The notes: generated by a model from the letters alone, not told the origin. Numbered from the stretch's first letter, positions 36,053 through 44,972 are shown. The stretch is 64,000 bases of DNA from Chitinophagaceae bacterium UBA1931 (GCA_002337125.1 DDFJ01000004.1:1291889-1355888); one strand, 5' to 3'. Numbers and translations are program-made.

Positions 36053-37516
36053 ATGGAGTGGTTCAAAAAAAATCAATACCTGCTTGCTGTTTTATCAGGC
36101 ATCATTTTATCGGTGGCTGCTTACATCTTTAATCCTTTTCATCTTTCGGCTGATGCAAATAAAGCCGTTGCAGTAGCCATTCTCATGATCACCTGGTGGA
36201 TCAGCGAAGCATTGCCAATGCCTGCTGTGGCTTTACTGCCATTGGTATTATTCCCTTTATTTAAAATTGCTTCCATTGAGGAAACATCCAAAGCATACAG
36301 CAACCCGGTGATTTTTTTATTCATGGGAGGCTTTATGATTGGTCTTGCCATTGAGAAATGGAACCTGCATAAACGTATTGCACTGCATATTGTAAAACGC
36401 ACAGGTACCAGCGGCGATCGTATTATCCTCGGCTTCATCATTGCCACAGGTTTTTTAAGTATGTGGCTCAGTAATACAGCAACAACGATGATGATGTTTC
36501 CCATTGCCCTCAGCGTTATCGCTGTAATGAAGGAACACGAACAGCCGGGAACAAAAATGAACAACTTCTCACTGGTGCTGATGCTCGTAATTGCCTACGC
36601 AAGCAATATCGGCGGTATGGCAACTATTATTGGCACACCTCCTAATGTGGCGTTTGTTGGGTTTATTGAAAAGAAGTATGGTTACACAGTTCAGTTTTTT
36701 GACTGGATGATTGTATGTACTCCTCTTGCCATTATACTTCTTGCAGCACTCTACTGGGTACTGGCAAAGTGGATGTTCCCGAGCCATATTAAAAACAGCA
36801 GCGATGCAAATGATTTTATTACAAACGAAATTAAATCGCTTGGGAAATTATCGGCAGCAGAAAAAAGAGTGCTGGTCATTTTTGTAATTACAGCTTCGTT
36901 GTGGATCACAAAAGATCTACTGAATAAACTCAATTGGTTTAAGCTGGATGATAACATGATTGCAATCATTGGTGCATTGATGTTATTTGCCACACCAACA
37001 GGCGAAAAGAAAGAGAACAAAACACAAATGGTGCTGGATTGGAAAGACACATCTAAAATGGCCTGGGGAATTTTGTTATTGTTTGGAGGAGGTATTGCAT
37101 TAGCCAATTCATTAGAGAAAGTTGGTGTGATGGCACAAGTGGGTAACTGGCTTGCCGGTTTCAGTAATATCAATGCATTTGCATTGCTGCTCATGATCGT
37201 GATTGTTTCTATTTTCATGAGTGAAGTAATGAGCAACGTGGCACAGGTAATTGTTCTGTCGCCGGTGCTTGCGGCATTAGCTGATGCATTGCATCTTGAT
37301 CCCTTAATGCTTGGCATACCAATGACACTTGCTGCAAGTGCTGCTGCCATGATGCCAATGGGTACGCCGCCTAATGCAATTGTATTCAGCAGCGGTCATA
37401 TAAAACTCAAAGACATGCTCAAAGCCGGTTTTGTAATGAACCTGATCAGTATTGTGCTGATTACTTTATTCTGTTGGTATGTTTTGCCAATGGTGATGGC
37501 GGTGGTGATGAAATAA
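36053..37516 (+). CDS. SLC13/DASS-family sodium:anion symporter
   Basis: 487 residues with about 12 hydrophobic segments. Two SNT motifs (WLSNTATTMMMFPI near residue 141; SEVMSNVAQVIVLSP near 389) are the substrate/sodium sites of DASS carriers. TIIGTPPNVAFVGF and MPMGTPPNAIVFSSG repeat the GTPPN loop. Family members move dicarboxylates, citrate or sulfate with sodium. The substrate is not predictable here. No regulatory gene is adjacent. Confidence 0.9.
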   Translation: MEWFKKNQYLLAVLSGIILSVAAYIFNPFHLSADANKAVAVAILMITWWISEALPMPAVALLPLVLFPLFKIASIEETSKAYSNPVIFLFMGGFMIGLAIEKWNLHKRIALHIVKRTGTSGDRIILGFIIATGFLSMWLSNTATTMMMFPIALSVIAVMKEHEQPGTKMNNFSLVLMLVIAYASNIGGMATIIGTPPNVAFVGFIEKKYGYTVQFFDWMIVCTPLAIILLAALYWVLAKWMFPSHIKNSSDANDFITNEIKSLGKLSAAEKRVLVIFVITASLWITKDLLNKLNWFKLDDNMIAIIGALMLFATPTGEKKENKTQMVLDWKDTSKMAWGILLLFGGGIALANSLEKVGVMAQVGNWLAGFSNINAFALLLMIVIVSIFMSEVMSNVAQVIVLSPVLAALADALHLDPLMLGIPMTLAASAAAMMPMGTPPNAIVFSSGHIKLKDMLKAGFVMNLISIVLITLFCWYVLPMVMAVVMK

Positions 37517-37872
37517 AAAGCGTCTAGCATATTTCATTATTCCCGATTTAGAAAATAACCCTTGATGAAAAAAGCATTTGCAATCATTCACCGTGCACAC
37601 TGGATATTATTATTGCTGAGCCTGGTTAACATTGCAGGTGCGGTTGCAGAAAGCCATGGTTTATTCTTTTTCTGACAAATATTATATTTTCAATTAATAC
37701 AGCTGCAACGTTACCTGCTGCTATTTTGTTTTCTGCACAAAAGCATTATCTTACTATTCCTTATCAATCCCACCCTTCGTATCCCCTTGAATCAACCGAA
37801 AGACTCCCCCAAAAGTTCACCGGTAATTGTTCAACAACAATTGCCAGATTTTTAACCAATCAAAATTGTAAA
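37517..37872. other. Intergenic region with a possible 36-codon ORF
   Basis: About 350 bp. An ATG at 37565 opens 36 codons ending at 37675, with a single hydrophobic helix and a charged start (MKKAFAIIHRAHW). It could be a micro-membrane protein or a gene remnant. The rest has no recognised feature. Confidence 0.35.
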
Positions 37873-38424
37873 ATGAAAAAGTTGTTCATTCTCGTCAGTG
37901 TTACTTTGTTTATGTCATGTAACAACACAGGCTCAAACGAATCAAAAGAAACAAAAGAAACTTCAGCAACAACTCCTGAAGAAAAAGTTGAGTATGCTTA
38001 CTTACCTTCTGATCACGAACCGGATAACTGGGACCGGGGCAGCCAGAAAAATCTTGAACTGGTATTAAAATCCCTCAAGGCATTTGAAACCGGAGATGTG
38101 GAAGGATCGTTGTCCTACTTTGGGGATTCAGTAACATGGAGCTTTGATAACTTCGATCAGAAACTTTCGAAAGACAGTCTTCGTGCCATGTTAACCGGGT
38201 ACAGAAATAGTCTTGCCAGTGTTAAAATTACAATGGGCGACTATGAATCTGTTATTTCAAAAGACAAGAAAGAAGAATGGGTAACGATGTGGTACAAACA
38301 GGTTACAACTACTAAAAGTGGTGTAACAGATTCTATTGCGGTTGTGGATGATGCAAAAGTTGTAAATGGAAAAATTGTTGTACTTGATGAAAAATCAAGA
38401 AGGCTCCCGGCGAAAAAGAAATAA
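37873..38424 (+). CDS. Lipoprotein with NTF2-like (SnoaL-type) domain
   Basis: 183 residues from the ATG at 37873. The open frame extends upstream to 37726, but the lipobox (TLFMSC, Cys18) at the end of the MKKLFIL signal fixes the start. A Lys/Glu/Thr-rich linker follows, then an NTF2-like fold (LKAFETGDVEGSLSYFGDSVTW). Such domains act as ligand-binding cups or in small enzymes; no active site is visible. Probably anchored in the outer membrane. A terminator follows. Confidence 0.75.
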   Translation: MKKLFILVSVTLFMSCNNTGSNESKETKETSATTPEEKVEYAYLPSDHEPDNWDRGSQKNLELVLKSLKAFETGDVEGSLSYFGDSVTWSFDNFDQKLSKDSLRAMLTGYRNSLASVKITMGDYESVISKDKKEEWVTMWYKQVTTTKSGVTDSIAVVDDAKVVNGKIVVLDEKSRRLPAKKK

Positions 38425-38441
38425 ACAAACAGGTGTATTCC

Positions 38442-38476
38442 AATCCCGTTACAAAAAAAGTAGCGGGATTTTTTAT
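38442..38476 (+). terminator. Intrinsic terminator
   Basis: aatcccgttac and gtagcgggatt pair (one G-U) around a poly-A loop, followed by six T. Confidence 0.8.
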
Positions 38477-38620
38477 TTTGTACGTAGTATACAATCCAAT
38501 CTTTCTGCAAACTGAATAATTGTAATTTCGCCATGCAACGGGATATACTTTTTCATTCTGTCGCTGTTATCTGAAGATGACAAACAGTTAGAATGAATGG
38601 CACATAAACACAACTAAGAA

Positions 38621-38977
38621 ATGCAATCAAAGAAAGATTTAAAGGACGCATACAAACAAATGAAATTTCCGGCAGGAGTATTCCAGATCAGGAATACAAG
38701 CAATGGAAAAATATATGTCGACAGCAGCGTAAACCTCAACTCTATCTGGAACCGTCATAAAACACAACTGAAGTTTGGCGGCCACCCGAATGAAGAGTTG
38801 CAAAAAGACTGGAACCTTTTAGGAGAAGATTGTTTTGTGTATGAAATTGTTTCAGAAATTAACCAGGAAGATGATCAACCTGTTGATCTTGCAAAAGAAG
38901 TAAAGCAGCTTGAGAAATTATTCCTCGACGAACTACAGCCATACGACGAGAAAGGTTATAATCACAGAAAGAAATAA
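38621..38977 (+). CDS. GIY-YIG-like protein, catalytic Arg missing
   Basis: 118 residues. Alignment by eye with I-TevI: GVFQIRNTSNGKIYVDSS stands for GIYQIKNTLNNKVYVGS, so GIY is GVF and YIG is YVD. The catalytic Arg27 position is Ile in NSIWNRH, while Tyr of the second motif, the NRH segment and a Glu in the C-terminal EKLFLDEL are kept. It therefore looks like a GIY-YIG fold of reduced or different activity, a form I have seen recurring in Bacteroidota. No signal peptide. It converges with the toroid-like gene, stops 2 bp apart. Confidence 0.72.
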   Translation: MQSKKDLKDAYKQMKFPAGVFQIRNTSNGKIYVDSSVNLNSIWNRHKTQLKFGGHPNEELQKDWNLLGEDCFVYEIVSEINQEDDQPVDLAKEVKQLEKLFLDELQPYDEKGYNHRKK

Positions 38978-38979
38978 TC

Positions 38980-40392
38980 TTACAATATTCCGTTCTTTTT
39001 CATCTCGATCATCAGCAGCAAACATTTGCTCATCATTACTGTGGTGTATGCATCGCTTTTAAAATGAAGGAAATTTTTCACAACAGTACCACCACTGAAA
39101 AACACACCACCCTTCCAGTAATAATAGCCATTTTCATCTGTCTGCAACTGTGTAAGAAGATATTGTAATGCCTTATTGATTGTTGCTGCAGTTTCATATT
39201 CCTGCAAATGACCAACCTGCAACAATGCATACAATGCATTCACTGTTGATTGCACCTTATCACCTTTATTTAATCTTTTACTGCTTTTGAACGATCCGTC
39301 TTTTTGCTGATGCTTTTTTATATCGGCCACCAGTAAACCGACTGCATTGTTTAGTTGTTCAACACCTGCTGCATAAGCTCTTGCTGTCGCAGCATGCAGA
39401 TGATAGCGGTTCGGGTAATAAATTGTTGCCCGATTAAACCTATTCTGCATAAATTTTTTTGTAATAAAAGCGGAAGCATTTTTTATAATGCGGCTGCTGT
39501 CGGTTTGTTTAGCCTTTGCCAGTGCAAACAGCACATTTGCATTTACCACCGCATCAACATCATTTGTTCCGTACGGAATATATGGTTGATTAAATACCGG
39601 GTAACACTTGCTGGCTGGCGAAAAAAATGTGAGATTATGCAACACCGTATTAAACATACCTGTGTATTTTACCTGCGCCTCCTTTCCCATCCATGTCATA
39701 AATGCACCTGAGTTTCGCTTGTCTTTATTCCTGAAATTATACCAATGCTGGTAACGCCTGTTTTCGTCAATCCATGGCCGAACCGAATCAAATAATGAAA
39801 ATGAGGAAGACTTTCTGTTCATTTGCTGCTGCAGTAAAGAAGCATAATAACCCAGCGAAGTATCATCCGCATCATTTACAACATTAGCAGCCTTTTTAAT
39901 AAATTTTGTATTCAGCGGGTAAGCCATTGGCTGGCGAAGAAGAACAGTTGTATCAAATTGCTTAAAAGAAAAATGAACAGGATATTGCCGCCAGAAATTA
40001 TATCCATTGCCATTTTTATAATTGTTTAAAGCAGTATATGCATTGGTGATAACCGGTTGAAGAAAAGAATAACGGGCAGAATCAGTAAGATAAATTTCAG
40101 CTAATTCATTATGAAGGTTTGCAACAGTAAAACAGTTCGCATCGGCACATTCTTTTGCATTTCCCAAATATGGGTAGCGGATTGTCATATTCATAACCGA
40201 AGGCCACTCACCTTCAAAACAAGTAGCTGTATTTGTTTTTTGCTGATGTGCAGCAGCATATTGCAAACTGCTGTATAAAATATGTTGTAAAGAATCGGGT
40301 GTAATTCCCTGCGCTTTGCCAGCCAACGCTAAACAAAAGCTGAAACAAAACAGTAAGAAAAATTTTTTAAATAATAACAAAGATGAATACAC
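38980..40392 (-). CDS. Secreted alpha-toroid-like protein with DxDD motif
   Basis: 470 residues with a signal peptide (hydrophobic stretch about 8-26, ending GKAQ). Helix-rich, with repeat-like segments (HQQKDGSFKSS, VNALYALLQVG, TNDVDAVVNANVLFALAKA) that resemble the alpha-alpha barrel of terpene cyclases and prenyltransferases. The segment NDADDTSLG near residue 175 matches the DxDDTA acid motif of class II cyclases. A secreted terpene cyclase would be odd, so this may instead be an enzyme of similar fold, e.g. a glycosidase or lyase. No family is assigned. Confidence 0.6.
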   Translation of the reverse strand: MYSSLLLFKKFFLLFCFSFCLALAGKAQGITPDSLQHILYSSLQYAAAHQQKTNTATCFEGEWPSVMNMTIRYPYLGNAKECADANCFTVANLHNELAEIYLTDSARYSFLQPVITNAYTALNNYKNGNGYNFWRQYPVHFSFKQFDTTVLLRQPMAYPLNTKFIKKAANVVNDADDTSLGYYASLLQQQMNRKSSSFSLFDSVRPWIDENRRYQHWYNFRNKDKRNSGAFMTWMGKEAQVKYTGMFNTVLHNLTFFSPASKCYPVFNQPYIPYGTNDVDAVVNANVLFALAKAKQTDSSRIIKNASAFITKKFMQNRFNRATIYYPNRYHLHAATARAYAAGVEQLNNAVGLLVADIKKHQQKDGSFKSSKRLNKGDKVQSTVNALYALLQVGHLQEYETAATINKALQYLLTQLQTDENGYYYWKGGVFFSGGTVVKNFLHFKSDAYTTVMMSKCLLLMIEMKKNGIL

Positions 40393-40515
40393 AGGTAAAT
40401 ATGAAATGTTGAAATAAAAACGAAGTTACTGAATGAATAAAAACAACAGTTCCTAATTCTCGTCAGTGCTTTTTAAAATTCATTCTCTTTACTAACTTTA
40501 ACCAAACACGAAACA

Positions 40516-40917
40516 ATGACCAGTCAAACAATTCAACTCAACAAAGAAGTTTCTGAATTTCTTGACAAACTGAATCACCCGTTCAGAAAAGAAATTGAAT
40601 TACTGCGCCAGGTTATTTTAAGCAGCAACACAAAGCTTGAAGAAACCATTAAATGGAACGGACCTAATTACAGCATTGGAAACGACGACCGCATAACCAT
40701 GCGCATTATGCCTCCCAAACAGGTGCAGCTGATTTTTCACCGTGGTGCAAAAAAACAGGAACAGCCTAAACAAAAATTAATCAATGATGAGTCGGGTTTA
40801 CTTGAATGGAAAGAAAACGACCGGGCAGTTGCTTCGTTTAAAACCCTTGCAGATATTGAAACAAAAAAGAAAGAACTCACTAACATTATAACCAGCTGGA
40901 TCACAGCATCAACATAA
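40516..40917 (+). CDS. DUF1801-domain protein
   Basis: 133 residues, soluble, with the DUF1801/YdhG layout: VSEFLDKLNHPFRKEIELLR, EETIKWNGPNYSI near residue 40, MPPKQVQLIFHRG near 68 and a C-terminal helix. Family members are small cytosolic proteins of unresolved function. It stands alone between divergent and convergent neighbours; a terminator shared with the next gene follows. Confidence 0.85.
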   Translation: MTSQTIQLNKEVSEFLDKLNHPFRKEIELLRQVILSSNTKLEETIKWNGPNYSIGNDDRITMRIMPPKQVQLIFHRGAKKQEQPKQKLINDESGLLEWKENDRAVASFKTLADIETKKKELTNIITSWITAST

Positions 40918-40952
40918 AAAAACGTCGCTTCAAAAATGAAGCGACGTTTTTA
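40917..40952. terminator. Bidirectional intrinsic terminator
   Basis: aacgtcgcttca and tgaagcgacgtt form a 12-bp stem around AAAA, flanked by A- and T-runs, between the convergent DUF1801 and rhodanese genes. Confidence 0.85.
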
Positions 40953-40965
40953 TTAATTACTTGTT

Positions 40966-41661
40966 TTACTTCTTGCTTGTCCACACTTTGTTTAATTCCT
41001 CAGCAGAAAGCACGCCTTTGTAACGCCACACTTCCTGTCCGTCTTTCAGTAAAATAAATGTTGGCAGCCCATCTGCTTTTGCATAATTCATCACATCGGT
41101 ATGTATGCCTCCATCAACCTTAAACAAAAACACATCCCTGTTTGCTGCGGTAAAATCATTAATGATTGGTTCCATTTTTTTACAGGGTGGGCACCACTCT
41201 GCTCCAAAATCAACCAATACATATTTCTTACCGGCAATTTGCTGGTTGTATTCTTCAACCGTCATTTGTTTCACATCAGGAGCTCCTTCAAAAGGTTTTC
41301 CAAAACGTTTCCAGGTTGAAAAACCACCCTGCAGTTCGCTTACATTTTTAAATCCGTTTTCAACCAACCATGCGGCAGCTGCATGGCTGCGTGGACCAGC
41401 TGCACAATAAACCAACACTGGCTTGTTTTTATCCAACGCCGCTGTGCGTTCAGTAAATTCAGTTTCATTATTCCAGTTGGCCTGCAGTGATCCTTTGATA
41501 TGGCCGTTGCGGTATTCGCCTGCTGTACGTACGTCAAGCAACTGTGCATCTTTTGCAGTAACCGCCTGCTGAAATTCTTCAACTGTTAAATACTGACTTT
41601 GCTGAGCGCCTGTGCTGCAGCCGAACAATAAAAGCAAAAACAATAATGGCAGATTTCGCAT
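40966..41661 (-). CDS. Lipoprotein with rhodanese and thioredoxin domains
   Basis: 231 residues. Signal with lipobox LLFGC (Cys15), so probably lipid-anchored in the envelope. Residues ~22-115 are a rhodanese domain with active-site loop CAAGPRS (Cys near 86). Residues ~125-231 are a thioredoxin domain with WCPPC near residue 157 and cis-Pro in GLPTF. Joining sulfur-transfer and thiol-redox modules suggests a periplasmic persulfide or disulfide relay. No sulfur-oxidation genes are nearby to test this. Confidence 0.9.
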   Translation of the reverse strand: MRNLPLLFLLLLFGCSTGAQQSQYLTVEEFQQAVTAKDAQLLDVRTAGEYRNGHIKGSLQANWNNETEFTERTAALDKNKPVLVYCAAGPRSHAAAAWLVENGFKNVSELQGGFSTWKRFGKPFEGAPDVKQMTVEEYNQQIAGKKYVLVDFGAEWCPPCKKMEPIINDFTAANRDVFLFKVDGGIHTDVMNYAKADGLPTFILLKDGQEVWRYKGVLSAEELNKVWTSKK

Positions 41662-41759
41662 ATCTCTTTTTTTGCTGCAAAACTATACTTTGTAAATGTT
41701 AATATTGTACGCTACCTCACTATAATCTTCGTAATTAAGACTTATCTTCGCCCGTTTTT

Positions 41760-42236
41760 ATGATTAACCGGTTCATTTCTTTCCTACACCGTTTTATTGA
41801 TTGGTTCTATCCACCATTCAAAAAGATCATGCCTTTGCAGACGTTCCGCTATGCTGCATGTGGCGGAGGAAACACTATTCTAGATATTACGCTTTTTTAC
41901 ATCAGCTATAACTTTATCCTTCACAAACAATTACTGGTAACGCCTGTAATGACATTCAGTCCGCACATTGCTGCTTTCCTTATGTCGTTCTGTGTTACAT
42001 TCCCGGTTGGTTTCTTTCTCAGCCGTTACGTTGTGTTTGAAGGAAGAGATGTACGCAAGCGTGAACAGTTACCAAAATACATGGTGGTGGTTGCCGGTTC
42101 AATTTTGCTCAACTATTTTTTCCTGAAAGTATTTATTGAAACGTTCGGCATGTACGCCACACTGGCAAAAATCTGCACAACATTTTTTGTTGTGGCATTC
42201 AGTTACTTCTCACAAAAGCATTTCACATTTAAATAA
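41760..42236 (+). CDS. GtrA-family membrane protein
   Basis: 158 residues with four hydrophobic helices and the GtrA pattern (QTFRYAACGGGNTILDITLFY near residue 28, SRYVVFEG, YFSQKHFTF at the end). GtrA-like proteins are thought to flip or carry polyprenyl-linked sugars for cell-surface glycosylation. The variant -7 box TATCTTCG lies at 41743-41750, 9 nt before the ATG. Confidence 0.88.
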   Translation: MINRFISFLHRFIDWFYPPFKKIMPLQTFRYAACGGGNTILDITLFYISYNFILHKQLLVTPVMTFSPHIAAFLMSFCVTFPVGFFLSRYVVFEGRDVRKREQLPKYMVVVAGSILLNYFFLKVFIETFGMYATLAKICTTFFVVAFSYFSQKHFTFK

Positions 42237-42265
42237 CCCAGCCTGTTAAATAGCCCAATGGCGGC

Positions 42266-42296
42266 TTTCATTCCAGATGTTTATCCCTTACTTTTG
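42266..42296 (+). promoter_or_regulatory. Probable fbp promoter
   Basis: TTTC (42266-42269), a 19-nt spacer and TACTTTTG (42289-42296) fit the Bacteroidota -33/-7 model, with 21 nt to the fbp ATG. Confidence 0.55.
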
Positions 42297-42317
42297 TTCT
42301 GATCTAAAACTCCGGTT

Positions 42318-43328
42318 ATGAATATCAACAGAAAAGTGTCTACACTGGATGAATTCACCATTCAGCAGTTGCGCAACTTTCCGCAGGCAACAGGAGAACT
42401 CAGTAGTTTGCTGCGTGATCTCGGACTTGCTGCCAAGCGTGTAAACGTAGAGGTAAACAAAGCAGGGTTGGTTGATATTCTTGGTGATGCCGGAAGTATA
42501 AATGTGCAGGGCGAAGATGTAAAGAAACTGGATGTATATGCCAATGATCAGTTCATGAAAGTGCTGCAGCATGGTGTAAGCTGTGCAGGTATTGGCAGTG
42601 AAGAAATGGATGATATTGTTGTGTTTAATGACGAAATAAGCAACAATGCAAAATATGTGGTGATGTTTGACCCGCTTGATGGAAGTGGGAATATTGATGT
42701 CAACATTTCCATCGGTACAATTTTCAGCGTGTACAGGCGCATCAGTGAACTGGGAAAACCTTGTACAAAAGAAGATTTTCTGCAACCCGGCCGCAACCAG
42801 GTGGCAGCAGGTTATATTGTGTACGGCAGCAGCACCATGTTGGTTTATGCAACGAGACGTGGAGTGAATGGTTTTACACTCGATCCTTCCATTGGTGAAT
42901 TTTGTTTAAGTCACCCCGATATTACCTGTCCATCTGATGGAACAATTTATTCGGTTAATCATGGAAATTTTTTCCGTTATGATCCGGCAGTTCGTGAATA
43001 CATCAATACCTGCCAGAAAAAAGACAAACTAAATGGCGGGCCATATTCACAACGTTATATTGGAAGTATGGTGGCCGATGTACACCGCAGCCTGATTAAA
43101 GGTGGAATTTTTATGTACCCGGGAACAGTTGATAAACCAAATGGAAAACTCCGTTTGTGTTATGAATGCAACCCGTTTGGTTTTATTATGGAAATGGCAG
43201 GAGGAAAAGCGACGAACGGAAAAATTCCGATTCTTGATGTGGAAGTAACTGAGCTGCATCAACGGTCGCCATTCTTTGTGGGCAGTAAAAATATGATGGC
43301 TGAGCTTGATTACTATCTTACAAAATAA
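42318..43328 (+). CDS. fbp: Class I fructose-1,6-bisphosphatase
   Basis: 336 residues with the metal/phosphate site DPLDGSGNIDVNISIGTIF near residue 117, GYIVYGSSTMLVYATR near 166 and the C-terminal FGFIMEMAGGKAT and HQRSPFFVGS. It hydrolyses fructose-1,6-bisphosphate to fructose-6-phosphate in gluconeogenesis. Full-length and intact. The ABC ATPase gene follows 35 bp later on the same strand. Confidence 0.96.
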   Translation: MNINRKVSTLDEFTIQQLRNFPQATGELSSLLRDLGLAAKRVNVEVNKAGLVDILGDAGSINVQGEDVKKLDVYANDQFMKVLQHGVSCAGIGSEEMDDIVVFNDEISNNAKYVVMFDPLDGSGNIDVNISIGTIFSVYRRISELGKPCTKEDFLQPGRNQVAAGYIVYGSSTMLVYATRRGVNGFTLDPSIGEFCLSHPDITCPSDGTIYSVNHGNFFRYDPAVREYINTCQKKDKLNGGPYSQRYIGSMVADVHRSLIKGGIFMYPGTVDKPNGKLRLCYECNPFGFIMEMAGGKATNGKIPILDVEVTELHQRSPFFVGSKNMMAELDYYLTK

Positions 43329-43363
43329 TACGATGAAGTTTATTCTTCATCTGGAGAAATAAT

Positions 43364-44125
43364 ATGCAGAAAACAATTATAGAGGTTAAAGATTTAGTAA
43401 AGAATTATGGCAGCTTCCAGGCTGTAAAAGGCATCAGCTTTGATGTATACGAGGGTGAAATATTTGGTTTGCTGGGACCAAATGGTGCAGGTAAATCAAC
43501 CACACTTGAAATCATTGAAACACTTCGTGAAAAAACAGGTGGTTCTGTTTTGGTTGATGGTTTTAATCTGGATAAAGATGCGAATGAAATCAAAAAGCTC
43601 ATTGGTGTACAGCTTCAGACCTCAGGTTATTATCCCGGGCTGAATTTAACTGAACTCATCCGTTTGTTCAGCGGTTTGTATAACCGTGAAGTTGATCCGA
43701 TGGAGTTATTAAAAACAGTGAACCTTGAAGAAAAAGCAAAAGCCCGTTATAAAGAATTAAGTGGCGGACAGAAGCAACGCTTTTCAGTTGCGACAACACT
43801 GATTAACGAACCAAAAATTATTTTTCTTGATGAGCCAACAACCGGACTCGATCCGCAGGCAAGACGCAACCTCTGGGAACTGGTGAGGAATATCCGTTCA
43901 AGAGGAACAACCGTTATCATCACCACACATTATATGGATGAAGCTGAATATTTGTGCGACCGTGTTGCGATCATTGACAGTGGCAAAATTGTTGCACTTG
44001 ACACACCATCCAAACTTATCGACAATTTACTTTCTACAGGATTTGAACGTCCTGTACAGGTAAAGCAGGCGAATCTTGAAGATGTATTTATTACCTTAAC
44101 CGGTCATGCATTGCGTGACGAATAA
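43364..44125 (+). CDS. ABC transporter ATP-binding protein (DrrA/CcmA type), without adjacent permease
   Basis: 253 residues with Walker A (GPNGAGKST), Q-loop, signature LSGGQKQR, Walker B (IIFLDEPTTGLD) and the H-loop TTHYMDEAEYLCDR. This is the exporter-type ATPase that normally partners an ABC-2 permease encoded next to it. Here the neighbours are fbp and an FKBP gene, so the partner must be elsewhere. Spacing to FKBP is only 15 bp, so the two may be cotranscribed. Confidence 0.93.
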   Translation: MQKTIIEVKDLVKNYGSFQAVKGISFDVYEGEIFGLLGPNGAGKSTTLEIIETLREKTGGSVLVDGFNLDKDANEIKKLIGVQLQTSGYYPGLNLTELIRLFSGLYNREVDPMELLKTVNLEEKAKARYKELSGGQKQRFSVATTLINEPKIIFLDEPTTGLDPQARRNLWELVRNIRSRGTTVIITTHYMDEAEYLCDRVAIIDSGKIVALDTPSKLIDNLLSTGFERPVQVKQANLEDVFITLTGHALRDE

Positions 44126-44140
44126 ATTAACAATTAAAAA

Positions 44141-44884
44141 ATGCGCATTTTATTTTTAGCTATTACAGCGTTTTCATGTTTGAGCGTTACAGTTGCACAG
44201 GTAAAAAAAGCACCTGTAAAAAAAACAACCACTACCAAACAACCCGTTAAAAAAGAAGAACCAAAATTTGTTTTAAAGAACGGCATCGACAGTTTGAGCT
44301 ATGCAATTGGTATGAACGTAGGATCAAGTATGAATGCCCAGGGCATTGACCAGATTAACTACGCAGCTTTTAACAAAGGCATGTCTGATGGAATTAAAGA
44401 AAACCCGCAGGCATTAATGGACATTAACACATGTGGCATGACAATACAACAAAAACTCCAGGAGTATATGGCAAAGAAAATTGCTCCTGTTAAAGAAGAA
44501 GGAAAAAAATTCCTGGCAGAAAACAAAAAACAACCGGGTGTAGTTGAACTGCCAAGCGGCATTCAATACAAAATTATTTCGCAGGGTAATGGTGTAAAAC
44601 CAGCTTTGGAAGACACGATTAAAGTGCATTACAAAGGATCAACCATGGATGGAAATATTTTTGATGATTCATACAGCCGTGGTGAACCTGTTGAGTTTCC
44701 TTTAGGTGGTTTGATTGAAGGCTGGAAACAAGCACTGGTACTGATGCCTGCAGGAAGTAAATGGCAATTATTTATTCCAAGCGATTATGCTTATGGTGAT
44801 ATGGGTCGCCAGCCTGCAATTCCCGGCGGTGCATTATTAATTTTTGAACTGGAATTACTGGAAGTAAAACCGGCACATAAGTAA
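44141..44884 (+). CDS. FKBP-type peptidyl-prolyl isomerase, exported
   Basis: 247 residues. Signal peptide (MRILFLAITAFSCLSVTVAQ), a Lys/Pro/Thr-rich linker, an N-terminal helical dimerisation domain (SLSYAIGMNVGSSMNAQGID), and a C-terminal FKBP domain (VKPALEDTIKVHYKGSTMDG near residue 152, GGLIEGWKQALVLMPAGSKW). It resembles FkpA/Mip periplasmic foldases. No lipobox, so soluble in the periplasm. Confidence 0.92.
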   Translation: MRILFLAITAFSCLSVTVAQVKKAPVKKTTTTKQPVKKEEPKFVLKNGIDSLSYAIGMNVGSSMNAQGIDQINYAAFNKGMSDGIKENPQALMDINTCGMTIQQKLQEYMAKKIAPVKEEGKKFLAENKKQPGVVELPSGIQYKIISQGNGVKPALEDTIKVHYKGSTMDGNIFDDSYSRGEPVEFPLGGLIEGWKQALVLMPAGSKWQLFIPSDYAYGDMGRQPAIPGGALLIFELELLEVKPAHK

Positions 44885-44903
44885 AAGACGTTCATGGCAA
44901 ATA

Positions 44904-44941
44904 GTTAATGGTTCATGGCAGATCAGCCATGAACCATTAAC
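44904..44941. repeat. Inverted repeat, 15-bp arms
   Basis: gttaatggttcatgg and ccatgaaccattaac are exact reverse complements around an 8-nt loop. There is no T-tract, so it is not a typical terminator. Further degenerate copies of 'ttcatgg' and 'ccatgaac' flank it, and a related element lies at 45508-45567. Confidence 0.8.
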
Positions 44942-44972
44942 CATGAACTATTCACTATAAATTCTAAACATC

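Noticed and set aside
36751..37350. 199-codon open frame antisense to the SLC13 gene
   Set aside because: It lies wholly inside a clear transporter gene, has a hydrophobic shadow-like composition and matches no family.
42288..42785. 165-codon open frame antisense to fbp
   Set aside because: Mirror of a highly conserved gene, with His/Cys-rich composition typical of shadow frames.
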